Below are positions 1 through 7,401 of a stretch of DNA of 40,787 nucleotides, piece by piece. The DNA is from an uncultured Collinsella sp. GTDB taxonomy: Bacteria > Actinomycetota > Coriobacteriia > Coriobacteriales > Coriobacteriaceae. The notes beneath the pieces were generated by a model. It made no database searches. It saw only the letters and a program-made list of their open reading frames with translations, and was not told the origin of the DNA. The DNA is taken from positions 1 to 40,787 of the forward strand of contig CABURV010000011.1 of assembly GCA_902494035.1 (NCBI GenBank), in the 5' to 3' direction. Made by a program: the position numbers and the translations under genes. Position 1 is the first letter of the stretch. The number at the start of each line of letters is the position of its first letter.

Positions 1-351
1 CCACTGTTTGAGGAGTTCGTCGACTTTGATACCTTCTCCAAGAGCGACTTCCGCGCCGTGAAGGTCAAGGCATGCGAGGCCGTCAAGAAGTCCAAGAAGC
101 TGCTGAACTTTACGCTCGACGACGGCACCGGCACCGACCGTACCATCCTCTCCGGCATTCATGGCTACTATGAGCCCGAGGACCTGGTCGGTAAGACGCT
201 GCTCGCCATCACCAATCTGCCTCCGCGCAAGATGATGGGCATCCCCAGCTGCGGCATGCTCATCAGTGCCATCCACGAGGAGGAGGGCGAGGAGCGTCTC
301 AATCTGATCCAGCTCGACGCTTCCATCCCCGCCGGCGCAAAGATGTACTAG
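1..351 (+). CDS. metG: C-terminal tRNA-binding domain of a methionyl-tRNA synthetase-type protein (5' partial)
   Basis: The frame is open from base 1, so the gene begins upstream of the window; 116 residues and the stop are visible. The protein is an OB-fold tRNA-binding domain of the MetRS beta/CsaA type: a FxKSDFRAVKV start, a SKKLLNFTLDDG strand pair, TILSGIHGYY and the PRKMMGIPSCGML segment. In this family the domain sits at the C-terminus of MetRS, or stands alone as a beta subunit, and increases tRNA affinity. Because the catalytic part is not visible, a free-standing tRNA-binding protein cannot be excluded. The stop codon is followed within three bases by the two-hairpin repeat at 354-466. 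Confidence 0.75.
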   Translation, partial: PLFEEFVDFDTFSKSDFRAVKVKACEAVKKSKKLLNFTLDDGTGTDRTILSGIHGYYEPEDLVGKTLLAITNLPPRKMMGIPSCGMLISAIHEEEGEERLNLIQLDASIPAGAKMY

Positions 352-353
352 GG

Positions 354-466
354 GGTTACGGCGTTTTGCCAAACGCCGTAACCACTCGACGCTGCGCGCC
401 GCCCAGGGCGACAATTTGTCATTCAAAAGGCAAGGCATGACCAGAAGGTCTATGCCTTGCCTTTTT
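354..466 (+). repeat. Two-hairpin intergenic element, copy 1
   Basis: The first hairpin is perfect: GGTTACGGCGTTT (354-366), loop TGCC, AAACGCCGTAACC (371-383). The second runs 425-465: an outer stem AAAAGGCAAGGCAT against ATGCCTTGCCTTTT enclosing GACC-AGAA-GGTC plus one unpaired T, and it ends in a T-run, so it can serve as terminator of the upstream gene. A homologous copy lies at 40661-40770 after another stop codon. The remaining 467-687 holds no gene I can support, only the ribosome binding site of the next gene. Confidence 0.8.
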
Positions 467-687
467 CATGCCAACTTGTTCGCTCTGGACGCCGCTCGCT
501 GTCCGTCCTCTATCTGCGGCGTTGACTTGGTTGACACTTAGAACATCGATGTAGTCATTGGGGACGTTCTTAAACGACTACCCAACGGATATTGCGCACA
601 TGGCTCGCATGACAGTCGTCTCTTTTATGTTTCCTTTAGCCGTTGCTGCCTAGGATGGGGGTTAGTCGGCAGGAAGGGAGCGTCTAT

Positions 688-2256
688 ATGGACGACGCGA
701 GCGAGCGTGCAATCGAAGAGGACATGCTCGATCAGTTCAATTACTTTGACGATGAGGATGAGGAGCTGATCGATCGTCGCGAGCCGGCATCGCTTGACTC
801 ATTTGATCTGGTCGATGAGGAGCCCGACGAGGACGAGGTCGAATCAGCGGAACCCCCACAGTCTTCGCGCCTTGACTCACTGCTTTCGAGAGCCCCCATG
901 CACCACGGCGTTCGTGCCGGCGCGCTCCATATGAAAACTGACTGGCACCAGATCGTGACGGCAGGCGATGAACTTGCCGTCGATGCGCCACTTACCGACA
1001 AATCATCCATCATCTGTCGCACCGGCATGCTTATGCTGGCAAGCGGAACAGGTGCCTGGCGCGTGCGCGATACCATGAATCGTGTTGCCGCTGTACTCGG
1101 CGTCACGATTCACGTCGACCTGAGTCTCCTATCGTTTGAATGCACCTGCATCGAAGATGGCCACTGCTTTAACGAGGTCGTCAGCCTGCCCACAACGGGG
1201 GTCAATACTCATCGCATATGGATGATGGAGAGCTTCTTAAAGGAAATCGAGATTTACGGGCGCCGGTTTACCGTGCACGAGTACCACGAGATGCTCAAGA
1301 CCGTTGAGAACTCAAAGCCCGATTACTCTCCCTGGCAACAGGGTCTTGCGGCAGCCTGTGCTTGCGGCGCCTTCGTCTTTTTGCTCGGCGGCGGCCCTAT
1401 CGAGATGGCCTGCGCATTCGTAGGCGCTGGTGTCGGTAACTTTGCTCGCTCCCATATTCTCAAGCAGGGTCTTGGCCAGTTTAGCGCGCTGACGACGGGC
1501 GTTGCGCTCGCTTGCGTTTCGTATCTGCTGGCATTGCTCGGCCTTGGCCAGGTCGTACCGGGGGCAATGTCGCACCAAGAAGGCTATATCGGCGCCATGC
1601 TCTTTGTGATTCCCGGCTTTCCCCTCATTACGGCAGGCCTCGACATCGCCAAGCTTGACATGCGAAGCGGTATCGAGCGTCTTTCGTATGCTGTGTCGAT
1701 TATTGTGATGGCGACCCTCGTAGGTTGGATGGTTGCCGAGTGTGTGGGACTGGCGCCGGATGACTTCGCCCCGCTCGGCCTCTCACCTTTGGCTCTTACG
1801 CTCTTGCGCATATTGATGAGCTTTGTCGGTGTATTTGGATTTTCGGTTATGTTCAACAGTCCGGTAAAGATGGCAGCGGCGGCTGGGCTCATCGGCGCCG
1901 TGTCTAATACCTTGCGCCTTACGCTCGTCGATGCGCCGACGCTGCTTCCCTTCTTAGGCCTGAGTGCGGGCATGCCTCCCGAGGCAGCTGCGTTTACCGG
2001 TGCGCTGGTGTCGGGGCTGCTCGCGAGCTTAGCCGAAATCAAGCTCACCTACCCACGCATCGCCCTCACGGTGCCATCGATTGTCATTATGGTGCCTGGC
2101 TTGTATCTGTATCGCTCGATGTATTACATGTGCACCTTCGACACGGTCAATATGCTCGGCTGGTTTGTGCGTGCGGTGCTCATCGTGGCGTTTTTGCCCG
2201 TTGGTCTGGGTGTGGCGAGAACCCTCACCGACCCTCGCTGGCGCCACACCAGCTAA
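688..2256 (+). CDS. thrE: ThrE-family threonine/serine exporter, both domains in one protein
   Basis: A 522-residue membrane protein. It has an acidic low-complexity N-terminus (about 1-75), then a cytoplasmic ThrE domain with the family-like stretch TGAWRVRDTMNRVAAVLGV, then about ten hydrophobic segments from roughly residue 215 to the end. This matches ThrE, which exports threonine and serine by proton antiport; other bacteria split it into two proteins (PF06738 and PF12821). Substrate is inferred from the family. ATG at 688 is preferred over TTG 643 or ATG 655 because AGGAAGGGAG at 671-680 is well spaced from it. The gene stands alone, with a palindrome directly after its stop. Confidence 0.8.
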   Translation: MDDASERAIEEDMLDQFNYFDDEDEELIDRREPASLDSFDLVDEEPDEDEVESAEPPQSSRLDSLLSRAPMHHGVRAGALHMKTDWHQIVTAGDELAVDAPLTDKSSIICRTGMLMLASGTGAWRVRDTMNRVAAVLGVTIHVDLSLLSFECTCIEDGHCFNEVVSLPTTGVNTHRIWMMESFLKEIEIYGRRFTVHEYHEMLKTVENSKPDYSPWQQGLAAACACGAFVFLLGGGPIEMACAFVGAGVGNFARSHILKQGLGQFSALTTGVALACVSYLLALLGLGQVVPGAMSHQEGYIGAMLFVIPGFPLITAGLDIAKLDMRSGIERLSYAVSIIVMATLVGWMVAECVGLAPDDFAPLGLSPLALTLLRILMSFVGVFGFSVMFNSPVKMAAAAGLIGAVSNTLRLTLVDAPTLLPFLGLSAGMPPEAAAFTGALVSGLLASLAEIKLTYPRIALTVPSIVIMVPGLYLYRSMYYMCTFDTVNMLGWFVRAVLIVAFLPVGLGVARTLTDPRWRHTS

Positions 2257-2289
2257 TTGGTGCAAGGGGGACAGGTTACTTTGCACCAA
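2257..2289. repeat. Palindrome with GGGACAGG core, copy E
   Basis: TTGGTGCAA (2257-2265) and TTGCACCAA (2281-2289) are perfect inverted arms around GGGGGACAGGTTACT. The first base follows the thrE stop codon. It shares the GGGACAGG core, but not the stem sequence, with elements at 29257, 32135, 33183 and 33238. Confidence 0.7.
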
Positions 2290-2292
2290 ATG

Positions 2293-2359
2293 AGTTGCGG
2301 TGAAATAGGGACTGAATTGCTGCTTAAAGGGTCAAAACAGTCCGTATTCCACCGCAACT
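2293..2359. repeat. Long imperfect inverted repeat
   Basis: Two 22-base arms (2293-2314 and 2338-2359, beginning AGTTGCGGTG and ending CACCGCAACT) match at 20 of 22 positions around a 23-base loop. There is no adjacent T-run, so this looks like a dispersed palindromic element rather than a terminator. The rest of the spacer to 2570 holds only the hairpin at 2475-2525. Confidence 0.65.
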
Positions 2360-2474
2360 TATGGGGTCGGGGGATTATTGGTGCCCTGCATCTCCACAAA
2401 CTCAACGTTTACGAAGCGCGCGCCGTTCGTGTTAGGGTAATTCCACCAAATAAGTAGTCGCAGACGCACGTATC

Positions 2475-2525
2475 ACGGGCGGGCGAGATGAAGTCCCAAC
2501 AGCTCCATCTTGTCCGCCCGTTTTT
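2475..2525 (+). terminator. Intrinsic terminator or attenuator before the DUF2798 gene
   Basis: ACGGGCGGGCGAGATG (2475-2490) pairs with CATCTTGTCCGCCCGT (2506-2521) through 16 pairs, two of them G-U pairs that form only in plus-strand RNA, and TTTTT follows. Only about 45 bases separate the T-run from the next start codon, leaving little room for a promoter, so it may act as an attenuator of that gene. Confidence 0.7.
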
Positions 2526-2569
2526 GTTGCGTGGTGCCGCGGCACAACACAGAGAGGAATCTGCCCTTT

Positions 2570-3163
2570 ATGCCTATCAACAAACGAGAGAGCCTGCTGT
2601 TCACCTTTATCATGTGCTTTTGCATGGTGCTCTGGATGAGCATCTACAACGTTGCCCTGCAGCATGGGGCCATCAACGGCGAGGTCATTGCCGCTGCATG
2701 GCTCGGCTTCCCCGTTGCCTACGTCTTTGCCATGTGCTGCGACTGGTTTATCGCCAGCCCGCTGGCCAAAGGCTTCGCCTTTAAGTACTTGGTCGCGCCG
2801 GGCCAGAGCTCGCCGCTCGCCATGACACTCGCCGTTAGCTCCTGCATGGTCGTTCCTATGGTCATCATCATGTCGTTCTACGGTGCGTGCGAGGGCCTGT
2901 TCCACATGCCCGGTGGCCCGCTCTCCAACCTGCAGGTGCTGCCGATGATGTGGCTCATCAACATCCCGCGCAACTTTATCATGGCCCTGCCCTGGAACCT
3001 GCTGGTGGCTGGTCCGGTTGCTCGCTTTGTCTTCCGCCGCGCCTTCCCCATGGGAACCGTCTTTGAAGAGCAGCATATGGAGCTCGTGCGCATGCCGGGC
3101 GCTCCCGTTGCCGATGCCGTCAATGACGTTGCCGAGGACATGGGTGTCGAGCCTGCCTGCTAG
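2570..3163 (+). CDS. DUF2798-like four-helix membrane protein
   Basis: A 197-residue protein with about four hydrophobic helices arranged as two similar halves: residues 10-30 and 45-65, then about 85-110 and 125-150. The IPRNFIMALPWNLLVAGPVARFVFR segment resembles the DUF2798 family of small inner-membrane proteins of unknown function. ATG 2570 has AGAGAGGA at 2551-2558; an upstream in-frame TTG would lie inside the terminator stem. The C-terminal 35 residues are hydrophilic. It lies between thrE and clpC with its own leader hairpin, so is probably transcribed alone. No biochemical function is proposed. Confidence 0.7.
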   Translation: MPINKRESLLFTFIMCFCMVLWMSIYNVALQHGAINGEVIAAAWLGFPVAYVFAMCCDWFIASPLAKGFAFKYLVAPGQSSPLAMTLAVSSCMVVPMVIIMSFYGACEGLFHMPGGPLSNLQVLPMMWLINIPRNFIMALPWNLLVAGPVARFVFRRAFPMGTVFEEQHMELVRMPGAPVADAVNDVAEDMGVEPAC

Positions 3164-3254
3164 GCAACAGCCTCTAACCTAGAGCGCCCGCCGCACCCGG
3201 CGATTCCTTTTTTGTAGACGTTGTCGCACGGCTACGGGCGGGAAAGGTCCCAAC

Positions 3255-3313
3255 GGTTAACATATACTCCATATGGGTAAAGAGACCAAAGCGCTGCCGC
3301 GGGGCGGCGCTTT
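3255..3313 (+). promoter_or_regulatory. clpC promoter region and leader hairpin
   Basis: A TATACT at 3263-3268 fits a -10 box. GGTTAA (3255-3260) followed 14 bases later by GGGTAA (3275-3280) also resembles a general-stress (SigB-type) promoter, the kind used by clpC in Bacillus. The leader carries AAAGCGCTGCC (3288-3298) pairing with GGCGGCGCTTT (3303-3313) over a GCGG loop. Which sigma factor is used cannot be told from sequence. Confidence 0.4.
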
Positions 3314-3350
3314 GCGTTTGAAAAAACTAGCTCGTCTAAGAGGAACTAGC

Positions 3351-5993
3351 ATGTTAGACCGTTTTACCGATCGTGCGCGTAAGGTCATGTCCATGGCCAA
3401 GCAAGAGGCGCTCGATCTTCATTCAAATAAGGTGGGTACCGAGCATCTGCTGCTCGCGCTTGCCAAGGAGGACGAGGGCATTGCCGCCGAGGCACTGCGT
3501 TCGCTCGATATCTCCTACGACGACATCATGGACACACTTAAAGAGGTCCAGACCACCGTTCCCGAGCCCAGCGAGGAGACCGAGGCGGCCAAGCTCGCCT
3601 TTACGCCGCTCGTCATTAGCGTGATGGAGCGTTCATTCCGCGTGGCGCGTGAGAACAACCAGACCTACGTGTCGACCGAGCACCTGCTCATCGGTATCGT
3701 CGAAGAGGGCAACGGCATGGCCATGGACATCCTCATGCGCCTGGGTGTGTCGTCCGCCTCCATCAAAAAGGCTATCGAGAAGCTCACCGCCAAGGACCAG
3801 GACAAGAAGCGTCCACTCGCCGGCGCCGGTGCTGGTCGTCCCGGTGCGGGTCTGCCGTTCTTTAGCGGCTCGGATGCCTCTCAGCAAAAGGGGAGTGGCA
3901 CCGACACGCTTAAGCAGTTCGCCACCAACCTTACGCAGAAGGCCCGCGACGGCGAGCTCGACCCCGTGATCGGTCGCGAAAAGGAAGTCCAGCGCATGAT
4001 GGAGATCCTTTCGCGCCGCACCAAGAACAACCCGCTTATCTTGGGCGACCCCGGCGTGGGCAAGACGGCCATCGTCGAGGGCCTGGCGCAGCAGATCGCT
4101 GCCGGCAACGTGCCCGAGAACCTCATGAACCAGAACATCTGGACGCTCGACCTGCCGGGCCTCGTGGCGGGCGCCAAGTATCGCGGTGAGTTTGAGGAGC
4201 GTCTCAAGAACGTGATCCAGGAGGCAACCGAAGCCGACGACGTCATCCTGTTTATCGACGAGATGCACACCATCATCGGTGCCGGTTCTGCCGAGGGCTC
4301 CATCGATGCGAGCTCCATGCTCAAGCCCGTGCTCGCGCGCGGTGCCTTCCAGATTATCGGCGCCACCACGGCCGAGGAATTCCGCAAGTACCTCACCAAA
4401 GACCCGGCCTTCGAGCGTCGCTTCCAGACCATCGACGTCGAGGAGCCGAGTGTCGAGGACACGGTCAAGATCCTGACCGCGCTCAAGCCGCGCTACGAGG
4501 AGCACCACCATGTGCGCTATACGCAGGGTGCTATCGAGGCTGCCGCGAACCTTTCCAACCGCTACATCCAGGATCGCTTCCTGCCCGATAAGGCCATCGA
4601 CCTCATCGACGAGGCCGGTGCCCGCGCCCGCATCGCCGCGAATCGCGCGCCCGAGCCGGTGCGCGAGGCCGAGCATCGCATAGAGGAGCTCAAGGCCGCC
4701 GCGCAGGAGGCCACCGAGAGCGACGACATGAACAAGGCCGCCGAGATCACCGAGCAGCAGAAGGCCGCCGAGATTGAGCTCGCCGAGGCCAAGGCCGCCT
4801 GGACCGCCGAGCTCGACGCCAGCCCGCTCACCATCGATGTGAGTCAGATTGCCGACATCGTGTCCGTGACCTCTGGCGTGCCGGTTTCCTCGCTCACCGA
4901 GAGCGAGAGCCGTCGCCTGCTGCAGACCGAAAGCGTGCTCAAGACCCGCATTATCGGCCAGGACGAGGCCGTCGAGGCCGTCGCCAAGGCTGTGCGCCGC
5001 AGCCGCTCGCCGCTCAAGGACCCGCGTCGTCCCGGCGGCAGCTTTATCTTCCTGGGTCCCACCGGCACGGGCAAGACCGAGCTCGCCAAGACGCTCGCCG
5101 AGTATCTCTTTGGTAGCAAGGATGCGCTCATCAGCTTCGACATGTCCGAGTTCGGTAGCGAGTTCGAGGTCTCCAAGCTTATCGGTAGCCCTCCGGGTTA
5201 CGTGGGTCACGACGAGGGCGGTCAGCTCACCAAGGCCGTTCGTCGTCACCCGTACTCGGTCGTGCTGTTCGACGAGATCGAGAAGGCGCACCCCGATATC
5301 TTTAACATCTTGCTGCAGGTGCTGGAGGAGGGTCGTCTGACCGATAGCCAGGGCAAGACGGTCGACTTCCGCAACACCGTGATCATCATGACATCCAACG
5401 TGGGCGCCCGCGAGATCGCGCAGGATGCAAGCGTTGGCTTTGGCACCACCGGCGAGCAGGGCCTCACCTCGAGTGAGATCCGCGGCCGCGCGATGGGCGA
5501 GCTCAAGCGCCTGTTCCGCCCCGAGCTGCTCAACCGCATCGACGATATTGTGGTGTTCCAGAAGCTCTCGGGCGAGAACCTGACCAAGATCGCGCACCTG
5601 CTGGTGGACGACCTGCGTCAGCGCTTGATTGCCAACGGCATGAACATCAAGCTCTCTGATGCGGCCTATGACAAGATCGTGGCCGAGGGCACCGACCTTA
5701 CCAACGGTGCGCGTCCGCTGCGCCGTGCCATCCAAAAGCTCATCGAGGACCCGCTGTCCGAGGAGCTTCTGGCCGGCGAGTGGGGCGAGGGCGATACCGT
5801 CCTGTGCGACGTGGCCGATGGCAAGTTTGTCTTTAGCCACGGCACGGGCGAGATCCCGGCACCGCGTCCGGCGGGCACGCTCGGTGGCGATACCGTCCCG
5901 GCAGCGCCACACACCGGCAACGCCGCGCCCGTGAGCGGCGGCGTGACCTCGGGCCCCGGCGGCATGATGCAAGCCGGCTCTGGCGCGCTATAG
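3351..5993 (+). CDS. clpC: ATP-dependent Clp protease ATP-binding subunit ClpC
   Basis: An 880-residue HSP100/AAA+ unfoldase that feeds proteins into ClpP in the cytoplasm. It has two N-terminal Clp repeats (about 1-150), a first AAA+ module with Walker A GDPGVGKT (232-239) and Walker B around D303-E304, a middle coiled coil (about 440-500), a second AAA+ module with GPTGTGKT (569-576) and Walker B D641-E642, and the VGF tripeptide (695-697) that docks on ClpP. The C-terminus has a Gly/Pro/Ala-rich tail. ATG 3351 is chosen because AAGAGGA precedes it and the protein then begins MLDRFTDRARKV as ClpC does; an upstream ATG at 3273 would translate the leader hairpin. Confidence 0.95.
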   Translation: MLDRFTDRARKVMSMAKQEALDLHSNKVGTEHLLLALAKEDEGIAAEALRSLDISYDDIMDTLKEVQTTVPEPSEETEAAKLAFTPLVISVMERSFRVARENNQTYVSTEHLLIGIVEEGNGMAMDILMRLGVSSASIKKAIEKLTAKDQDKKRPLAGAGAGRPGAGLPFFSGSDASQQKGSGTDTLKQFATNLTQKARDGELDPVIGREKEVQRMMEILSRRTKNNPLILGDPGVGKTAIVEGLAQQIAAGNVPENLMNQNIWTLDLPGLVAGAKYRGEFEERLKNVIQEATEADDVILFIDEMHTIIGAGSAEGSIDASSMLKPVLARGAFQIIGATTAEEFRKYLTKDPAFERRFQTIDVEEPSVEDTVKILTALKPRYEEHHHVRYTQGAIEAAANLSNRYIQDRFLPDKAIDLIDEAGARARIAANRAPEPVREAEHRIEELKAAAQEATESDDMNKAAEITEQQKAAEIELAEAKAAWTAELDASPLTIDVSQIADIVSVTSGVPVSSLTESESRRLLQTESVLKTRIIGQDEAVEAVAKAVRRSRSPLKDPRRPGGSFIFLGPTGTGKTELAKTLAEYLFGSKDALISFDMSEFGSEFEVSKLIGSPPGYVGHDEGGQLTKAVRRHPYSVVLFDEIEKAHPDIFNILLQVLEEGRLTDSQGKTVDFRNTVIIMTSNVGAREIAQDASVGFGTTGEQGLTSSEIRGRAMGELKRLFRPELLNRIDDIVVFQKLSGENLTKIAHLLVDDLRQRLIANGMNIKLSDAAYDKIVAEGTDLTNGARPLRRAIQKLIEDPLSEELLAGEWGEGDTVLCDVADGKFVFSHGTGEIPAPRPAGTLGGDTVPAAPHTGNAAPVSGGVTSGPGGMMQAGSGAL

Positions 5994-6019
5994 GGATTGA
6001 ATATAACCTTGCATGATGG

Positions 6020-6053
6020 GGGGCGTTTCCGATGGAGGTGCGCCCCTTTTCTT
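6020..6053 (+). terminator. Terminator of clpC
   Basis: GGGGCG (6020-6025) pairs with CGCCCC (6041-6046), followed by TTTTCTT. Confidence 0.7.
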
Positions 6054-6121
6054 GTAGAGAAGAGTTTCCGGTAACGATAAAATAATTGAAAATGTTCTGC
6101 TGGATGGCAAAAGGAGTTACT

Positions 6122-6691
6122 ATGGCGAATAGCGCTCAAAGAATTGAGATGTCGTTCGATAACATGAGAAAAATCGGAATGGTTCTTTGTGCCGTGCTGG
6201 TACTTATAGCCATCGCTACCATCGCCGTCTTTGGTTCGGCATTTGTTGTTGCATGCCAAAGTATTTTGAACGGCGCAGTGGTAATCGAGGGGGTCGTTGA
6301 GCTTGGTAAGGGCGGCAGCATCACGCTCCCAAATTTGGCGCTATGGGCGGTTTTGCTCCTTGCAGGGGAGTTCACATTGTTAAGCATCAGCTTCGATGTC
6401 GCCCGTCGTCAATCGCCTTTTACTATTCGACATGCACGGATGATTACCGTTATTGCTTGCCTATTTGCAATCAATGCCGTGATGGGCTCTCTACAGATTG
6501 GCAGCGATTTAAAAATAATGATGGGTAATTGTATGTTGAGCTGTCGTATGAATTCCGCTCTCCTTCAGATTGGTGACTCAGGCATCACTTTGGATGTGGG
6601 ATCCATCATTGCAATGATGGTTGCTTTCGCTTTGTCGATCTTCTGGCGCTATGGGGCGCTTTTGCAGTCCCAGTCCGATGATTTGGTCTAG
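6122..6691 (+). CDS. DUF2975-like membrane protein
   Basis: A 189-residue protein with four predicted transmembrane helices (about 20-45, 70-95, 110-130, 155-180). Size, topology and the following XRE gene fit the DUF2975 family, which is often paired with a YozG-type regulator. Function is unknown; a sensor or modulator for the regulator is a reasonable guess. ATG 6122 has AAAAGGAG nine bases upstream. Upstream at about 6073-6080 is a CGATAA half-site resembling the operator at 7131-7149. The next gene begins 11 bases downstream, so the two are cotranscribed. From here to about 12650 the DNA is AT-richer than its surroundings. Confidence 0.7.
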   Translation: MANSAQRIEMSFDNMRKIGMVLCAVLVLIAIATIAVFGSAFVVACQSILNGAVVIEGVVELGKGGSITLPNLALWAVLLLAGEFTLLSISFDVARRQSPFTIRHARMITVIACLFAINAVMGSLQIGSDLKIMMGNCMLSCRMNSALLQIGDSGITLDVGSIIAMMVAFALSIFWRYGALLQSQSDDLV

Positions 6692-6701
6692 GTGATTGAC
6701 C

Positions 6702-7028
6702 ATGGATTATCTCATTATTGAGATTGAGACACTTTTGCTCAAGACCGGGAAAACAAATGCCGATCTAATAAGAGCGACTGGGCATACGCCAGCTAACATT
6801 TCTAAAATCCGTAATGCAAAAATTAAGGCCATACGCTTGAAGACATTGCTCGATATCTGTGTTGAGTTGGATTGTCAGCCGGGAGATTTGATCCGTCGCG
6901 TGAGTGAAATAGAACTTGAGGAACTTACCATCGCGCGCGCGCGGAATAAGATTTTGCAAAGACGCAATCCCGACCCTTCCGAGATATTGCCCACAGAGGT
7001 TTACGTAGTAGATCTTTCTAAGGAATAA
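6702..7028 (+). CDS. XRE-family (YozG-type) transcriptional regulator
   Basis: A 108-residue protein. Residues 5-65 form a Cro/CI-type helix-turn-helix: KTNADLIRATGHTPANISKIRNAKIKAIRLKTLLDICVELDC is split as helix 2, the recognition helix, and the conserved LxxICxxLxCxPGDL end of the HTH_26 group. The C-terminal 40 residues are charged. ATG 6702 is chosen because AGGTG lies eight bases upstream; TTG 6696 is possible. It follows the DUF2975 gene and precedes the peptide operon, and is a candidate for binding the palindrome at 7131-7149. Confidence 0.8.
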   Translation: MDYLIIEIETLLLKTGKTNADLIRATGHTPANISKIRNAKIKAIRLKTLLDICVELDCQPGDLIRRVSEIELEELTIARARNKILQRRNPDPSEILPTEVYVVDLSKE

Positions 7029-7063
7029 CAAAACAGAATAAGAAGACAAACACGTATGCATGC

Positions 7064-7105
7064 AAGGCCCCTACCGCAAACGATCGGTAGGAGCCTTAAT
7101 TTATT
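7064..7105 (+). terminator. Terminator of the DUF2975-XRE pair
   Basis: AAGGCCCCTACCG (7064-7076) pairs with CGGTAGGAGCCTT (7085-7097) with one mismatch, followed by AATTTATTT. Confidence 0.65.
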
Positions 7106-7149
7106 TGAAAATAGTTCTTGAAATCATAAGGTTATCGATATACGATAAC
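7105..7149 (+). promoter_or_regulatory. Promoter region with palindromic operator before the Cys-rich peptide gene
   Basis: GTTATCG (7131-7137), spacer ATATA, CGATAAC (7143-7149) form a perfect 19-base palindrome. TTGAAA occurs at 7105-7110 and 7118-7123, and TATACG within the palindrome could be a -10 box, so a protein bound here would cover the promoter. The neighbouring XRE protein is the obvious candidate ligand; that is inference. Confidence 0.55.
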
Positions 7150-7188
7150 GGAGTATTAAAACAGACGATAAATCGAAAGGAGGTAATT

Positions 7189-7299
7189 ATGAACTGGGTA
7201 ATCGATCCGTGTAGCAACGTGCAGGGTGGCGGTGGTGGCTGCCGCAATTACCACCCGTGTTCGCGCTGTAGCTGTTTTGGCGTATATGTTCATTTCTAG
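7189..7299 (+). CDS. Cys-rich 36-residue RiPP precursor peptide (candidate)
   Basis: The peptide starts MNWVIDP and ends FGVYVHF, with cysteines at 8, 18, 24, 27 and 29 (a CxxCxC cluster), five consecutive glycines at 13-17 and a single acidic residue (D6). AAAGGAGG at 7176-7183 lies five bases before ATG 7189, one of the best ribosome binding sites in the window. A longer in-frame reading from 7060 would translate the terminator and is rejected. The genes downstream encode an ABC complex, a SPASM radical SAM enzyme and an exporter, so this is the expected substrate. Only seven residues precede the first Cys, so there is hardly a conventional leader. I do not recognise the precursor family; sactipeptide or ranthipeptide-type thioether chemistry is plausible, not shown. 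Confidence 0.75.
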   Translation: MNWVIDPCSNVQGGGGGCRNYHPCSRCSCFGVYVHF

Positions 7300-7338
7300 C
7301 AACGCGAACGTTAATGCTGGTTAAGACAGCAGAGGGTA

Positions 7339-7384
7339 AGCAGCGTGGTCGATAACTGCCATCCGTCGACCGCGCTGCCTTTTT
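7339..7384 (+). terminator. Hairpin terminator/attenuator between the peptide gene and its operon
   Basis: GCAGCGTGGTCGAT (7340-7353) pairs with GTCGACCGCGCTGC (7365-7378) over 14 pairs including two G-U pairs, with an 11-base loop, then TTTTT at 7380-7384. It sits 40 bases after the peptide stop codon and 18 before the ATPase start. Partial read-through here would give excess precursor over enzymes. Confidence 0.75.
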
Positions 7385-7401
7385 AATGAGGTTCATGAGA
7401 C

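Noticed and set aside
3633..5972. 779-codon open frame antisense to clpC
   Set aside because: A shadow of GC-rich coding DNA; clpC on the plus strand is complete with all motifs, and the antisense translation has no recognisable domain and biased low-complexity composition.
6073..6085. Second complete operator for the XRE regulator before the DUF2975 gene
   Set aside because: Only one half-site (CGATAA) is good; the other arm matches poorly at either spacing.
7060..7299. 79-codon version of the Cys-rich peptide
   Set aside because: It would be translated through the terminator at 7064-7105 and across the operator; ATG 7189 has a near-perfect ribosome binding site.
7314..7355. 13-codon frame after the precursor gene, overlapping the attenuator hairpin
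   Set aside because: No ribosome binding site, so a leader-peptide mechanism is not supported.
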